64,000 bases of DNA from [Muricauda] lutisoli (nom. illeg.) (lineage in GTDB: Bacteria > Bacteroidota > Bacteroidia > Flavobacteriales > Flavobacteriaceae). The position numbers and the translations under genes are program-made. The stretch is taken from positions 868,001-932,000 of the forward strand of contig NZ_JAFLND010000001.1 of assembly GCF_017313105.1 (NCBI RefSeq). The letters run 5' to 3'. The notes below the pieces were generated by a model that did not search any database, was not told the origin of the DNA, and was given only the letters and a program-made list of their open reading frames with translations. Below, piece by piece: positions 45,483-53,827 of the stretch (positions are counted from its first letter, which is position 1; the number at the start of each line of letters is the position of its first letter).

Positions 45483-45914
45483 ATGAACAAAAAAGGAATT
45501 ATAAGAAACGATGGTTCCCCATCTCGATTGAAGTTCCATGGGTTTGGTTTCTATATCAGGTCACGTGGCAATCTATTGAAAAAGGATAGGGAAAAGCTTT
45601 TAAATGAATCAAGAAACTGTTTGGCAGAAGTAAACGATTTAACAGGAGAATCTTTTGAACTTGATCCTTCTTGGAGCGATCAAGAACTTTTGGAACAATG
45701 GAATGAATGGTATAGGGATTATGGGCATTTGATGAGTAGGTTTAAAGACAAATGGGAAGATGACATCTTAAAGGAGAAACTTAATGAAGTTCCCAAATCC
45801 GTAATGGGTTACATAAGAGACCTTGAAGAAAAAGTGGAGGGATTGGAATCTAGATTGAATAGACTAGAAATAGAAAGGAATATGAAAGGTATAAGACAGT
45901 TTGGGCTTGGATAA
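45483..45914 (+). CDS. Hypothetical protein with C-terminal coiled coil (143 aa)
   Basis: 143 residues, ATG start. The N-terminus is basic (MNKKGIIRNDGSPSRLKFHG). The middle is acidic and rich in Trp (DPSWSDQELLEQWNEWYRDYG). The C-terminus is a clear heptad coiled coil (IRDLEEKVEGLESRLNRLEIE). No family recognised. It is convergent with the integrase gene, with palindrome copy 6 between them. Confidence 0.55.
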   Translation: MNKKGIIRNDGSPSRLKFHGFGFYIRSRGNLLKKDREKLLNESRNCLAEVNDLTGESFELDPSWSDQELLEQWNEWYRDYGHLMSRFKDKWEDDILKEKLNEVPKSVMGYIRDLEEKVEGLESRLNRLEIERNMKGIRQFGLG

Positions 45915-45919
45915 TGGTG

Positions 45920-45943
45920 TTCAAACTCTGAAATAAGTTTGAA
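45920..45943. repeat. Island palindrome family, copy 6
   Basis: TTCAAACT, 8-bp spacer, AGTTTGAA, extended to 9-bp arms by an outer G-C pair. This is the most perfect copy. It lies between the convergent 143-aa gene and the integrase gene. Confidence 0.65.
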
Positions 45944-45961
45944 CGCTACTAATCTTTTTAA

Positions 45962-47767
45962 TTATTTCTTTCTTTTGAATCTCTTTTGGTTCAAATCCTT
46001 GAAGTAAGTAATCTTTTGATATTCGTGTTCAGTGATACTATCATCTTCTAAATTAATAATGCCTTCAAAATCGTAAACATCAGAATTCAATTCGTTTGGA
46101 AGCTCCCAATTATTGCAATCTAATTTCTTCTTGGCAAATTCAACCAATGAACTCTTCGATATTCTGAATTTAGGTTTCAATAAATAGAAATCTTTGAATT
46201 CAGGATGGTACATCAAGTATTCCGATTTGATTTTTTTAAACACCGTTTTCTTCTTTTGTACTGAATTGAAGATGATTGTTTCATTATTACCATCTTGATA
46301 CTTCACGAATACCACCGTTTTGAACATATCGAGTTTGAAAAAAGTTACTTCCATTACCAAACTTGATATGAAGGATTTCATCTCTTTTCTATCGGTTACC
46401 GAATTAATTTCATTCTGCCTAGATGAAAGTTTATCAGCATTCCTCATTCTACGTTCAACCGATCTGATATTCCCTTTCAGTTCATTGATACGACGGGTGC
46501 AATCCTCTTTTTCCTTGTTGATTTTACCAATCTCAATATCATATTCATCATCAATATACCCATCATTTTGATAGATACGGTTTATCTTTCTTCTGCGATT
46601 ATCAATATCACCAAGTAGTTTTTCAAATCCTTCGACATCCCTTTTTAAATCCTCGATTTCTTGTTTTGAGGTTTCAAAGATTGAATCAAACCCATGGAGT
46701 TTTTTGTGAACCCAAACATCCTTTACACGTTCCCAAATGATTCCATCTAGATTACTGATTGAAATGTTGCTCCCTTTACATTTAGTTCCTTTGATATGTT
46801 TGTTGGTGGGATGGTTGTGGGAACATTGGTATGCATCATCAGTTTGTTTACCCAAATAATAGTTTTCACAATAGGAACACTTCAAAACACCTCTCAGAAG
46901 ATAGGTATGTTTCCTTCCCTTGTCTGCTTTGGTTTTGTTCTTATCAAGAAGCTCTCCAACTTTGAGGAACTGTGATTCCTCGATTATAGGTGGAACTGGC
47001 CTCCTTCCCAATTTCACATCTTTGTAACCGATGTAGCTAGTATTTCTTAAGAGCCTGGCAAGTGTATGTGGTGAACAAACGTGTTTCGGGTATCCCTTGG
47101 CTTTACAGTGCAATGAAATCTTGGAACAAGTATCACCATTCTCATACAAATCAAAAACCTCTCGGACAATATCTGCCTCAGATACATTCAATCCTTCAAT
47201 GGGTTCTTCATTGATGATGAACTTCTTATCCGATTCATTATCTGTGGCTCCGAATTTCCCAATAGTATATCCAAAGGTTATATGGCCGCCATTATACTTT
47301 CCTTCCCTAACATACCTTTTCTTGGCTGAGATAAAACGTTCTTTGGTTAACCGAGCTTCATACTCAGCATTCCAACCAAAGAAGGAAATCAGAAGTTCAG
47401 CGTTGGGATTTATTTTATTGGTATGTTTATCAAACAACCAAAAACTCTGCTGGAAGAAATATATGTTAACCTTATTTTGAACAAGAGTATCCTTTATTTG
47501 CAAAAGTTTGGATTGTGATCTTGATAAACGAGAGAGTTCCCATACCAATATCACTTCAATGTTCTTGGTTGAAATATCGTTCAAAAGTTGACTCAAACCT
47601 TTTCTTTCATCTTCACTTTTGAATCCACTTATCTTATCTTCATACACATCATCATCACCAAATATGAGACTATTCGATTTGGCAAATGCAGATAAATCAT
47701 CCTTCTGTCTTTGATAATCCTGAAGATCAGAGGAAACCCTCAAATACAATACACATTTATTACTCAT
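45962..47767 (-). CDS. Large serine recombinase, probable island integrase
   Basis: 601 residues from the ATG at 47767; an in-frame TTG six codons upstream lies in the promoter. The catalytic domain begins CVLYLRVSSDLQDYQRQ with Ser12 and continues VWELSRLSRSQSKLLQI. The recombinase domain follows (GYTIGKFG..., TLARLLRNTSYIGYKD). A zinc ribbon (CSYCENYYLGKQ...CSHN...CKGS) and a long coiled coil (about 370-460) are the parts that control integration versus excision. The gene starts 63 bp from the attR core, and a 3-bp shared core fits a serine rather than a tyrosine enzyme. It should integrate attP into comM. Confidence 0.92.
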   Translation of the reverse strand: MSNKCVLYLRVSSDLQDYQRQKDDLSAFAKSNSLIFGDDDVYEDKISGFKSEDERKGLSQLLNDISTKNIEVILVWELSRLSRSQSKLLQIKDTLVQNKVNIYFFQQSFWLFDKHTNKINPNAELLISFFGWNAEYEARLTKERFISAKKRYVREGKYNGGHITFGYTIGKFGATDNESDKKFIINEEPIEGLNVSEADIVREVFDLYENGDTCSKISLHCKAKGYPKHVCSPHTLARLLRNTSYIGYKDVKLGRRPVPPIIEESQFLKVGELLDKNKTKADKGRKHTYLLRGVLKCSYCENYYLGKQTDDAYQCSHNHPTNKHIKGTKCKGSNISISNLDGIIWERVKDVWVHKKLHGFDSIFETSKQEIEDLKRDVEGFEKLLGDIDNRRRKINRIYQNDGYIDDEYDIEIGKINKEKEDCTRRINELKGNIRSVERRMRNADKLSSRQNEINSVTDRKEMKSFISSLVMEVTFFKLDMFKTVVFVKYQDGNNETIIFNSVQKKKTVFKKIKSEYLMYHPEFKDFYLLKPKFRISKSSLVEFAKKKLDCNNWELPNELNSDVYDFEGIINLEDDSITEHEYQKITYFKDLNQKRFKRKK

Positions 47768-47782
47768 AGTCAATGGATTAAT

Positions 47783-47815
47783 CAAATATAGTTTAATATT
47801 TATACTTACCCTAAA
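47783..47815 (-). promoter_or_regulatory. Integrase promoter overlapping the attR phage-type arm
   Basis: On the reverse strand TATATTTG (47783-47790) is a perfect -7 box, with TTTA 21 bp upstream (47812-47815) as a near -33 box. The -33 element falls within the 12-bp inverted arm of the attachment site (47808-47819), so recombinase binding would cover the promoter. Confidence 0.5.
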
Positions 47816-47853
47816 TATTTAATTGTGTCATATCCCTTTCCCATAACGGAGTG
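47808..47853. other. attR: right junction of the island in comM
   Basis: The island arm starts ACCCTAAATATT at 47808, the shared core ATA is 47830-47832, and comM resumes with TCCCTTTCC at 47833 in the correct frame. The 12-bp arm is the inverse complement of the left-end arm at 19465-19476. Both arms are 22 bp from the AT of the core. Confidence 0.85.
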
Positions 47854-48486
47854 CTTTTTCTCGATGAACTTCCGGAATTCGAGCGTCGGGTATTGGAAGT
47901 TATGAGGCAACCAATGGAAGACAGGGAAGTGACCATAGCCAGGGCTCAATTTACGGTAACCTATCCCAGCAGTTTTATGTTGGTAGCCAGCATGAATCCG
48001 AGTCCCGGAGGCTATTTTAACGACCCCGACGCCCCTGTAACCTCTTCACCCGCTGAAATGCAACGTTATTTAAGCAAAATATCGGGACCGTTACTGGATA
48101 GGATAGACATCCATATTGAGGTTACGCCCGTTCCTTTTGATAAACTATCGGATGAACGGAAAGGAGAGAGCAGCATTGTTATTAGGAAAAGGGTAGAGGT
48201 GGCAAGAGAAATCCAAACTCGAAGATTTAAAGGATTGGAAGGCATACATTACAACGCCCAAATGGGAATAAAACAAATACGTGAGTTTTGCAAGCTGAAC
48301 GCTTCTTCCAAAAATCTATTAAAAGATGCAATGCAACGTTTGAACCTTTCAGCCAGGGCCTACGATAGAATTTTAAAAGTAGCCAGAACCATTGCCGATT
48401 TGGAACAATCCGAACAAGTCGAACAAAATCACATTTCCGAAGCGATACAATACCGAAGTTTGGATCGGGAAGGTTGGTTGGGTTAA
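47833..48486 (+). pseudogene. comM: comM/yifB 3' part, interrupted by the genomic island
   Basis: 217 codons in frame with the 5' fragment. The first codons read SLSHNGVLFLDELPEFERR, the YifB Walker B region; in the intact family this follows PQPGEI directly. VTIARAQFTVTYPSSFMLVASMNPSPGG (sensor region), a GPLLDRIDIHIEV motif and the C-terminal Mg-chelatase lid (LNLSARAYDRILKVARTIADLE) follow. A GTG at 47851 could start a fragment, which would lack Walker A. Joined to codons 1-294 it makes 511 residues, the normal length. It converges with the M20 peptidase gene, 2 bases away. Confidence 0.93.
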
Positions 48487-48488
48487 CT

Positions 48489-49916
48489 TTAATTAAATCT
48501 TTTGATCAAATTATAGGTGAAAACTATCATTTCCTTGTAGTTGTCCTTACCGATTTTTTCATCTATCCCATGGAACCGTGTCATGCTATCGGGACCTAAT
48601 CGAATAGGATAGAACCGGTAAACGTCGTCAGAAACACCATAAAAATACCGTGCATCTGTTCCTCCTCCAATCAAACCCGGAACCACAACAGCTTCGGGAA
48701 AAACGGAACGAATGGTTTTTTCAAGATTTTTAAAGGCTTCCGAATCTATCCCGGATACAGGGGACGGATTCGTCGCAAAACCGGCCAATTCCACTTTGAC
48801 CTTATCCCCGACAACTTCAATAATATGTTCCTTGACCGATGCAATGGTCTCACCGGGCAAGATTCTAAAATTGATGGTCGCTTTTCCAACAGTGGGAATA
48901 ACATTGTCCTTTACGCCACCTTCAATTATTGTGGGGGCCGTGGTGGTGTGGGCATTTAACGCTTTGAGTACAGGTCCTTTGAACAACCACGGATTGGCAA
49001 ATGCCATTTTTTTGAAAAAAGGCATTTCCGCTCCCATATACTCAAATTGATAATCAAGGGGCTTTACCAACTTATAAGGAAGTTGATTGTCTTCCAAATC
49101 CACGATTGCCTGTGCCAACATGCCCAGTGTATTATCTTCAGGTGGAGCAGAACTATGTCCTCCAGTGGTTTCAACAATAAGATGAAAAGATGCATAGCCC
49201 TTTTCCGCCAAGTTCACCATCGCTACGGTTTTGTCAAAATCCGGAACCATATGCTGCGCAAGGAATCCACCTTCATCCAAAGTCATGGCAGCATGCACAC
49301 CTTTTTTTTCCAAATGGGCAGCTATTGCTTTGGCTCCATGTTCACCACCCAGTTCTTCATCATGGCCAAATGCAAGATAAATGGTTTGTTTTGGAGTAAA
49401 TGATTCTTCCAGCAACACTTCCACAGCTTCCATTAGTGCCATTAAGGAACTTTTATCGTCCAATGTTCCCCGCCCAATAATATAACTGTCGGTTATTGCT
49501 CCCTCAAATGGTCCCGCCTCCCAATCATCGATGGTGGGCTGATCCACTGGCACTACATCTTGGTGAGAAAGCAGAATAATTGGTTTTTTGGATGCATCGC
49601 TACCTTTCCAAGTATAGAGAAGACTATAATCATTGATCTTTTCCAATGCCAGGTTTTGATGAATTAAAGGAAAAGATTCTTCCAGAAATTGATGAAACCC
49701 ATTAAAGGCAGTGGAATCTGGTATGGCGTCCTCACTAAAGGAAATAGTTTTGTACTGCACTGCTTTTGAGAGGTTTTCGAACGCATTATTGGGAAAACTC
49801 ATAGCTTCCAAATCCTCGGGCTCAACCTGTTTTGAGTTAAGGGACACGGTGTTAAAAATCAATACTGCAGCGAGAATTACGATCAGGCCTAGAACGGCAA
49901 GGAGAATTTTTTTCAT
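48489..49916 (-). CDS. M20 family metallopeptidase (carboxypeptidase PM20D1/CPS-like)
   Basis: 475 residues from the ATG at 49916, which gives a proper membrane anchor (KKILLAVLGLIVILAAVLIF); a longer start at 49967 only adds a basic leader. Metal-site motifs are visible: LLSHQDVVPVD, GRGTLDDKSSLMALMEA (bridging Asp), FGHDEELGGEHGAKA (catalytic Glu), TLDEGGFLAQ, and a C-terminal RFHGIDEKIG with the last His ligand. GGTDARYF lies before it. The family hydrolyses peptides or N-acyl amino acids using two zinc ions. The anchor suggests periplasmic action. Confidence 0.88.
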   Translation of the reverse strand: MKKILLAVLGLIVILAAVLIFNTVSLNSKQVEPEDLEAMSFPNNAFENLSKAVQYKTISFSEDAIPDSTAFNGFHQFLEESFPLIHQNLALEKINDYSLLYTWKGSDASKKPIILLSHQDVVPVDQPTIDDWEAGPFEGAITDSYIIGRGTLDDKSSLMALMEAVEVLLEESFTPKQTIYLAFGHDEELGGEHGAKAIAAHLEKKGVHAAMTLDEGGFLAQHMVPDFDKTVAMVNLAEKGYASFHLIVETTGGHSSAPPEDNTLGMLAQAIVDLEDNQLPYKLVKPLDYQFEYMGAEMPFFKKMAFANPWLFKGPVLKALNAHTTTAPTIIEGGVKDNVIPTVGKATINFRILPGETIASVKEHIIEVVGDKVKVELAGFATNPSPVSGIDSEAFKNLEKTIRSVFPEAVVVPGLIGGGTDARYFYGVSDDVYRFYPIRLGPDSMTRFHGIDEKIGKDNYKEMIVFTYNLIKRFN

Positions 49917-50098
49917 GGTTGGTTTGGTTGATTGCCCCAAATTAGATAAAAATCGGTTGGTAATCAATCAAAAAAAAAATAATTTAATCGACTGTTCTTG
50001 AACAATTTCTCAATACAACCAGCTTTAAAGGCAATAAGTTCATCGCTAACATTAATTGTTGTTTAATGGGCTGTAATCATGAGGTTTAAGGTCTATTT

Positions 50099-50536
50099 TT
50101 GTCCGGTTTCAGAAAATTTGGAGAACATGCAATTTGTGGAGTTGAACCAGTGGGCAATTTTGACCCATGTGAAAAGGAGAAGATTGATGAGTTGCTACAT
50201 CAAGATATTAAAGAGTCGTTGAGCAACCGATCGGTTTTTGAAAATGAGACCATGAAGATCTGGGACCTTCGTCTTTTCCCGGGAGAACGACTTTCCTTTA
50301 GAAGGCATAATGCCAATTATGGGTGGATATGCACCACGGGTGGACTAGTGATCACCCGGTATGGAAATGGGAAAATCGATATGGTAAAGCTCAATCTGGG
50401 CGATACCGAATATTTTGAAAACAGGGGTGAAAACTATATCAACGATCTGGAAAACGTGGGAGAAGAAATAGTTGTTATCCATATTTTGGAATACAAACAG
50501 ACCAAAAAAGAAAAAACTGCACTGTTCTGGAACTAA
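50099..50536 (+). CDS. Cupin-like small protein (145 aa)
   Basis: 145 residues if started at the TTG at 50099; the next in-frame ATG is at codon 51, within the fold. The central LRLFPGERLSFRRHNANYGWICTTGGLVITRYGNGKIDMVKLNLGDTEYFENR reads like a cupin barrel: the GERL-x-x-R-x-H turn, then a GD-x-x-Y/F step before a second strand set. Metal residues are not fully canonical. The role may be binding a small ligand. It overlaps the convergent DUF559-like gene by 4 bases at the 3' ends. Confidence 0.55.
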   Translation: MSGFRKFGEHAICGVEPVGNFDPCEKEKIDELLHQDIKESLSNRSVFENETMKIWDLRLFPGERLSFRRHNANYGWICTTGGLVITRYGNGKIDMVKLNLGDTEYFENRGENYINDLENVGEEIVVIHILEYKQTKKEKTALFWN

Positions 50537-50976
50537 ATGGCCTTGATATTTGCTTTTAGCCCAGAGATGATTCCCAAAATATTTTCCACGGTCTCATCCA
50601 AGTAATATTTAATGGCCAAATGTGGTATTCTAATCGTCGTAAATCCGTTTTTGAAGGAGTGCATGGCATCTTCAAGATCGTTTATGGCCTGCTCATGGGT
50701 AATCATATTGCAATTTTCGTCAATCTCGATATTGAGTTTAACTCTTGAAATTGCAATATCCACGGATTTTTTACCATCCCACCATTCCAGCATCGGGTAG
50801 ACTCCAGCATCTTTTAGTGCATAAAATAAGTGAATGGCATCAATTGGGGTATTGTTGTCCAGGATTACCTTTTTAATCAGGCGTGTGTGTCGTTCGCAAA
50901 GCGCTACACCTAAAGACTCTTTTGAGTCCTTAAACTGTTGGGGGTCAATGTCTTTGCCGCAATCCTTACATGTCAT
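50533..50976 (-). CDS. Zinc-ribbon plus DUF559/Vsr-like nuclease-fold protein
   Basis: 147 residues, ATG start. N-terminal CKDCGKDI ... LCERH gives a Cys/His zinc-ribbon-like pattern. The C-terminal half (KSVDIAISRVKLNIEIDENCNMITHEQAINDLEDAMHSF, then GFTTIRIPH) follows the DUF559 pattern of the PD-(D/E)XK fold: an Asp strand, an IEID strand, a His, and Asp before a helix. The expected catalytic Lys is not obvious, so activity is uncertain. This type is common in Bacteroidota. It is convergent with the cupin-like gene. Confidence 0.55.
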   Translation of the reverse strand: MTCKDCGKDIDPQQFKDSKESLGVALCERHTRLIKKVILDNNTPIDAIHLFYALKDAGVYPMLEWWDGKKSVDIAISRVKLNIEIDENCNMITHEQAINDLEDAMHSFKNGFTTIRIPHLAIKYYLDETVENILGIISGLKANIKAI

Positions 50977-51060
50977 AAGTTTTGTCAGGTTTAAGTCTAA
51001 GTATGATTTGGGACTATTATAACTTTGAGATTTTTGAAATCGTATAAAAATTCGACGTAC

Positions 51061-51105
51061 TGCATTTCACTTTTAGACGAAATACACTTTTTCGGATGAA
51101 ATGCA
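51061..51105. promoter_or_regulatory. Long inverted repeat upstream of the Nramp-pxp operon
   Basis: TGCATTTCA at 51061-51069 and TGAAATGCA at 51097-51105 are perfect 9-bp inverted arms with 27 bp between. The region inside also contains GACGAAAT and a related GATGAAAT 19 bp apart. It ends 52 bp before the Nramp start and is a probable operator. Confidence 0.45.
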
Positions 51106-51156
51106 TGATTTGTCCATTTATCCTTTTATTTTCATCACACCAAAACCAAAGATTCC

Positions 51157-52353
51157 ATGTTAAAAAAAATAGGACCTGGTGTTCTGGTCGCAGCAGCTTT
51201 CGTAGGCCCCGGAACCATTACCATGTGTACCTTGGCGGGTGTGCGTTTCGACTACTCCTTAATTTGGGCCTTGTTGGTTTCCATTATCGCGACTATTGTA
51301 TTGCAGGGCATGGCCGGGAGAATTGGGCTAATCACCCAAAGTGGGCTTGTGGATGTGGTGCGGACCGAACTTAAGACTCCATGGGTCAGGAACGTTGTAA
51401 TTGCTATTGTTTTAGGCGCTATTTTGGTCGGTAATGCGGCTTACGAAGCTGGTAACATTGGAGGTGCGACCCTTGGACTTGAACAATTGTTGCCCCAACC
51501 TCGGTTAAGACCTTTTTTGCCCGCTATTATCGGAGGTATAATATTTATGTTATTATGGTTCAGTAGCTACAAGATATTGGAAAAAATATTCGTTGGTCTG
51601 GTCGGCATCATGGGTGTAAGTTTTGTTCTTTGTGCCATCATCACAAAACCATCTATTACAGAAATTTTGAAAGGAATGTTTATTCCCAGATTGCCCGAAA
51701 ACGGATTGCTTACGGTAATTGCTCTGGTGGGAACCACTGTAGTGCCCTATAACCTCTTTTTACACGCTTCTTTAGTGAAGGAAAAATGGAACCTCAAAAG
51801 TGATTTAAAAGCGGTGAATTGGGACACCCTTATTTCCATTGGATTGGGAGGGTTGGTTTCCATGGCCATATTGATCACTGCTTCTGCCGCCCCTATTTCG
51901 GAAATAAACAATGCTTTGGATATGGCCAAGGCATTGGAGCCCTTGTTTGGCAACATAGCGTTCCTGTTTATGGCCATAGGGCTTTTGGCAGCGGGCATTA
52001 CATCGGCCATTACCGCTCCTTTGGCCGCAGCTTATGTGGCTAGTAGCTGTTTTGGCTGGGAAGGTGGAATGCAGAATAGAAAATTTAAAATGGTATGGAC
52101 CATTGTACTTTTATGCGGTGTGGTGTTTCTTTCTTTTGATATAAAACCAATCGAGGTGATTCAATTTGCACAAGTGGCCAATGGTATATTGCTTCCGGTG
52201 ATGGCTTTGTTGTTATTGTGGGTGGTGAACAAGAAATCGGTAATGGGCGAAAATAAGAACACTTTGGTTCAGAATGCATTTGGGGTGGCTATTGTGGCTT
52301 TTGCGATATTTCTCGGTGCAAAAAGTATATTTAAGGTAATTGGATTGTTTTGA
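51157..52353 (+). CDS. Nramp-fold transporter lacking canonical metal-binding motifs
   Basis: 398 residues, about 11 membrane helices, ATG start. Alignment by eye to Nramp is clear (KKIGPGVLVAAAFVGPGTITMCTLAG; VQ-type helix 2; RIGLITQSGLVDVVR). Helix 1 reads GPGT where metal transporters have DPGN, and helix 6 reads VVPYNLFLH where they have MPHNLYLH. The Asp, Asn and Met metal ligands are therefore missing. It is the first gene of an operon with pxpABC and overlaps pxpA by one base (TGATG). I infer a substrate other than Mn/Fe, possibly 5-oxoproline or a related compound. Confidence 0.8.
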   Translation: MLKKIGPGVLVAAAFVGPGTITMCTLAGVRFDYSLIWALLVSIIATIVLQGMAGRIGLITQSGLVDVVRTELKTPWVRNVVIAIVLGAILVGNAAYEAGNIGGATLGLEQLLPQPRLRPFLPAIIGGIIFMLLWFSSYKILEKIFVGLVGIMGVSFVLCAIITKPSITEILKGMFIPRLPENGLLTVIALVGTTVVPYNLFLHASLVKEKWNLKSDLKAVNWDTLISIGLGGLVSMAILITASAAPISEINNALDMAKALEPLFGNIAFLFMAIGLLAAGITSAITAPLAAAYVASSCFGWEGGMQNRKFKMVWTIVLLCGVVFLSFDIKPIEVIQFAQVANGILLPVMALLLLWVVNKKSVMGENKNTLVQNAFGVAIVAFAIFLGAKSIFKVIGLF

Positions 52354-53096
52354 TGCATAAGTTCAAGATAGATATTAATTGTGATGTTGGCGAAGGGGTT
52401 GGTAATGAGGCCGACATTTTCCCTTTTATAAGCTCATGCAATATAGCCTGTGGCGGTCATGCAGGTGATAAGAAAACCATGTTGAAGGTAGCTTCACTCG
52501 CTAAGCAGCATAACATCAAAGTAGGTTCGCACCCTTCATACCCCGATAAAGCCAATTTTGGTAGGGAAGTGATGGATATTTCCGACCAAGATTTAATACA
52601 AAGTATTAAGCGGCAATTATTGGATTTTGACGAGGTCTTGGAGCAGGAAGGGATTCCATTGCACCACATTAAGGCTCATGGAGCCCTGTACAATCAAACC
52701 GCAAAGGACGAAAATTTGGCAAAAGTTTATCTGGACGCCATCAAAGATTATAAAGAAAGGGTCTTGCTCTATGTGCCTTTTAATTCAGTGATCACAAGAA
52801 TAGCAGAAGAGCGCGGATTTAAAATTTGGTTCGAGGCCTTTGCGGACAGAAATTACAATTCCGACCTGTCCCTTGTTTCCAGAAAAGAAGAAAACGCGCT
52901 CATCGAAGCTCCCGAAGCAGTATTAAAGCACATTCTTCCGATCATAAAAAAGAATGAAGTTTTTACTTTGAATAGTGAATCGCGCAAAATTCAAGCAGAT
53001 ACGCTTTGTATACATGGCGATACGGTTTCTGCCTTAAAAATATTAATGTATCTTTCTAAAGAATTACCCAAGAACCAGGTAGAAATACAAAAGTGA
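52353..53096 (+). CDS. pxpA: 5-oxoprolinase subunit A (LamB/YcsF family)
   Basis: 247 residues from the ATG at 52353. The family signature INCDVGEGVGNEADIFPFISSCNIACGGHAGD is at the N-terminus, followed by VGSHPSYPDKANFGR and KAHGALYNQTAKD. PxpA with PxpB and PxpC cleaves 5-oxoproline to glutamate using ATP, recycling a spontaneous glutamine/glutathione breakdown product. The start overlaps the transporter stop by one base and its stop overlaps pxpB (GTGA), so the operon is translationally coupled. Confidence 0.92.
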   Translation: MHKFKIDINCDVGEGVGNEADIFPFISSCNIACGGHAGDKKTMLKVASLAKQHNIKVGSHPSYPDKANFGREVMDISDQDLIQSIKRQLLDFDEVLEQEGIPLHHIKAHGALYNQTAKDENLAKVYLDAIKDYKERVLLYVPFNSVITRIAEERGFKIWFEAFADRNYNSDLSLVSRKEENALIEAPEAVLKHILPIIKKNEVFTLNSESRKIQADTLCIHGDTVSALKILMYLSKELPKNQVEIQK

Positions 53097-53827
53097 AAAG
53101 TTACCCCATCAGTATCAAACCATTTGGAGAACGAGCTGTTTTAGTAGAATGGCCCGAAAAGGTGAGTGAATCCATTTTGGCAGACATCCTCGATTTTATG
53201 GACGCTTTCAAGGAGCTGGAAATTCCGGGTTGGGAAATGTCCGTGGCCTATAATTCCTTGACGATGGTCTACAATAAAGACCATATTGATTTTGAGGAGA
53301 CCAAAAACATGATTTTGGAATGCCAAGAAAAGCAGGCCAAATCCAAAACGGAGCGCGTACAACATTTATGGACATTGCCTGTGTGCTACGATCTTGAATT
53401 TGGAGTGGATATCGAAGAGACTTCCAAAACATTGGGTTTATCGGTCGAAGAACTTATTAAACAGCACACATCGCATCAATATGTGGTGTACGGCATCGGT
53501 TTTTTACCTGGATTTATGTATTTGGGCGGACTCCCATCTTCTTTGGAGATTCCTCGAAGAGCCGAACCAAGATTGAAAGTCCAGAAAGGTTCAGTGGGCT
53601 TGGCCAGTAAGCAAACGGGCATATATCCACAGGATTCACCAGGTGGTTGGAACATTATCGGCAATTGCCCAGTTGATTTGTTCGATCCCGGTAAACAGGA
53701 TCCTTGTTTTGTGAAAGTAGGGGATAAGATACAGTTTGAAAGCATTTCCAAAGCAGAGTATGAACTTCATAAAATTGAAGGCGAAGTAGGTATTTACGAA
53801 CCCGAAAAAGTTGTACTGAATGCTTAA
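53093..53827 (+). CDS. pxpB: 5-oxoprolinase subunit B (KipI-like, carboxyltransferase domain 1)
   Basis: 244 residues, GTG start overlapping the pxpA stop. KipI-type motifs are present: KPFGERAVLVEWP near the start, IGFLPGFMYLGGLPSSLEIPRRAEPR (the G-F-x-P-G-F-x-Y-L motif), VGLASKQTGIYPQDSPGGWNIIG and the F(D)PGKQDP element. In B. subtilis the homologue KipI also inhibits the KinA kinase; here the metabolic role is implied by pxpA and pxpC. Its final bases overlap pxpC by 8. Confidence 0.92.
   Translation: MKSYPISIKPFGERAVLVEWPEKVSESILADILDFMDAFKELEIPGWEMSVAYNSLTMVYNKDHIDFEETKNMILECQEKQAKSKTERVQHLWTLPVCYDLEFGVDIEETSKTLGLSVEELIKQHTSHQYVVYGIGFLPGFMYLGGLPSSLEIPRRAEPRLKVQKGSVGLASKQTGIYPQDSPGGWNIIGNCPVDLFDPGKQDPCFVKVGDKIQFESISKAEYELHKIEGEVGIYEPEKVVLNA

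Larger units (their letters stand above)
19453..47832. mobile_element. 28.4-kb serine-integrase genomic island inserted in comM
   Basis: The element is bounded by attL and attR sharing ATA, interrupts comM in frame, and is AT-richer than the flanks. It carries its own large serine recombinase just inside attR. Fusing the two ends gives an attP of 22-bp arms around AT, whose outer 12 bp (ACCCTAAATATT and its complement) are a perfect inverted repeat. Cargo: a DISARM-like defence operon, a resolvase, two HTH proteins, a SRAP protein, an acidic paralog operon and small unknown genes. I see no conjugation, replication or phage structural genes, so it is probably an integrative, non-conjugative defence island or a mobilizable remnant. 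Confidence 0.88.

Noticed and set aside
19453-47832. Tyrosine-recombinase or Tn7-type insertion into comM
   Set aside because: The shared core is only 3 bp, there are no Tn7-like target duplication or tns genes, and the recombinase at the end is a large serine enzyme.
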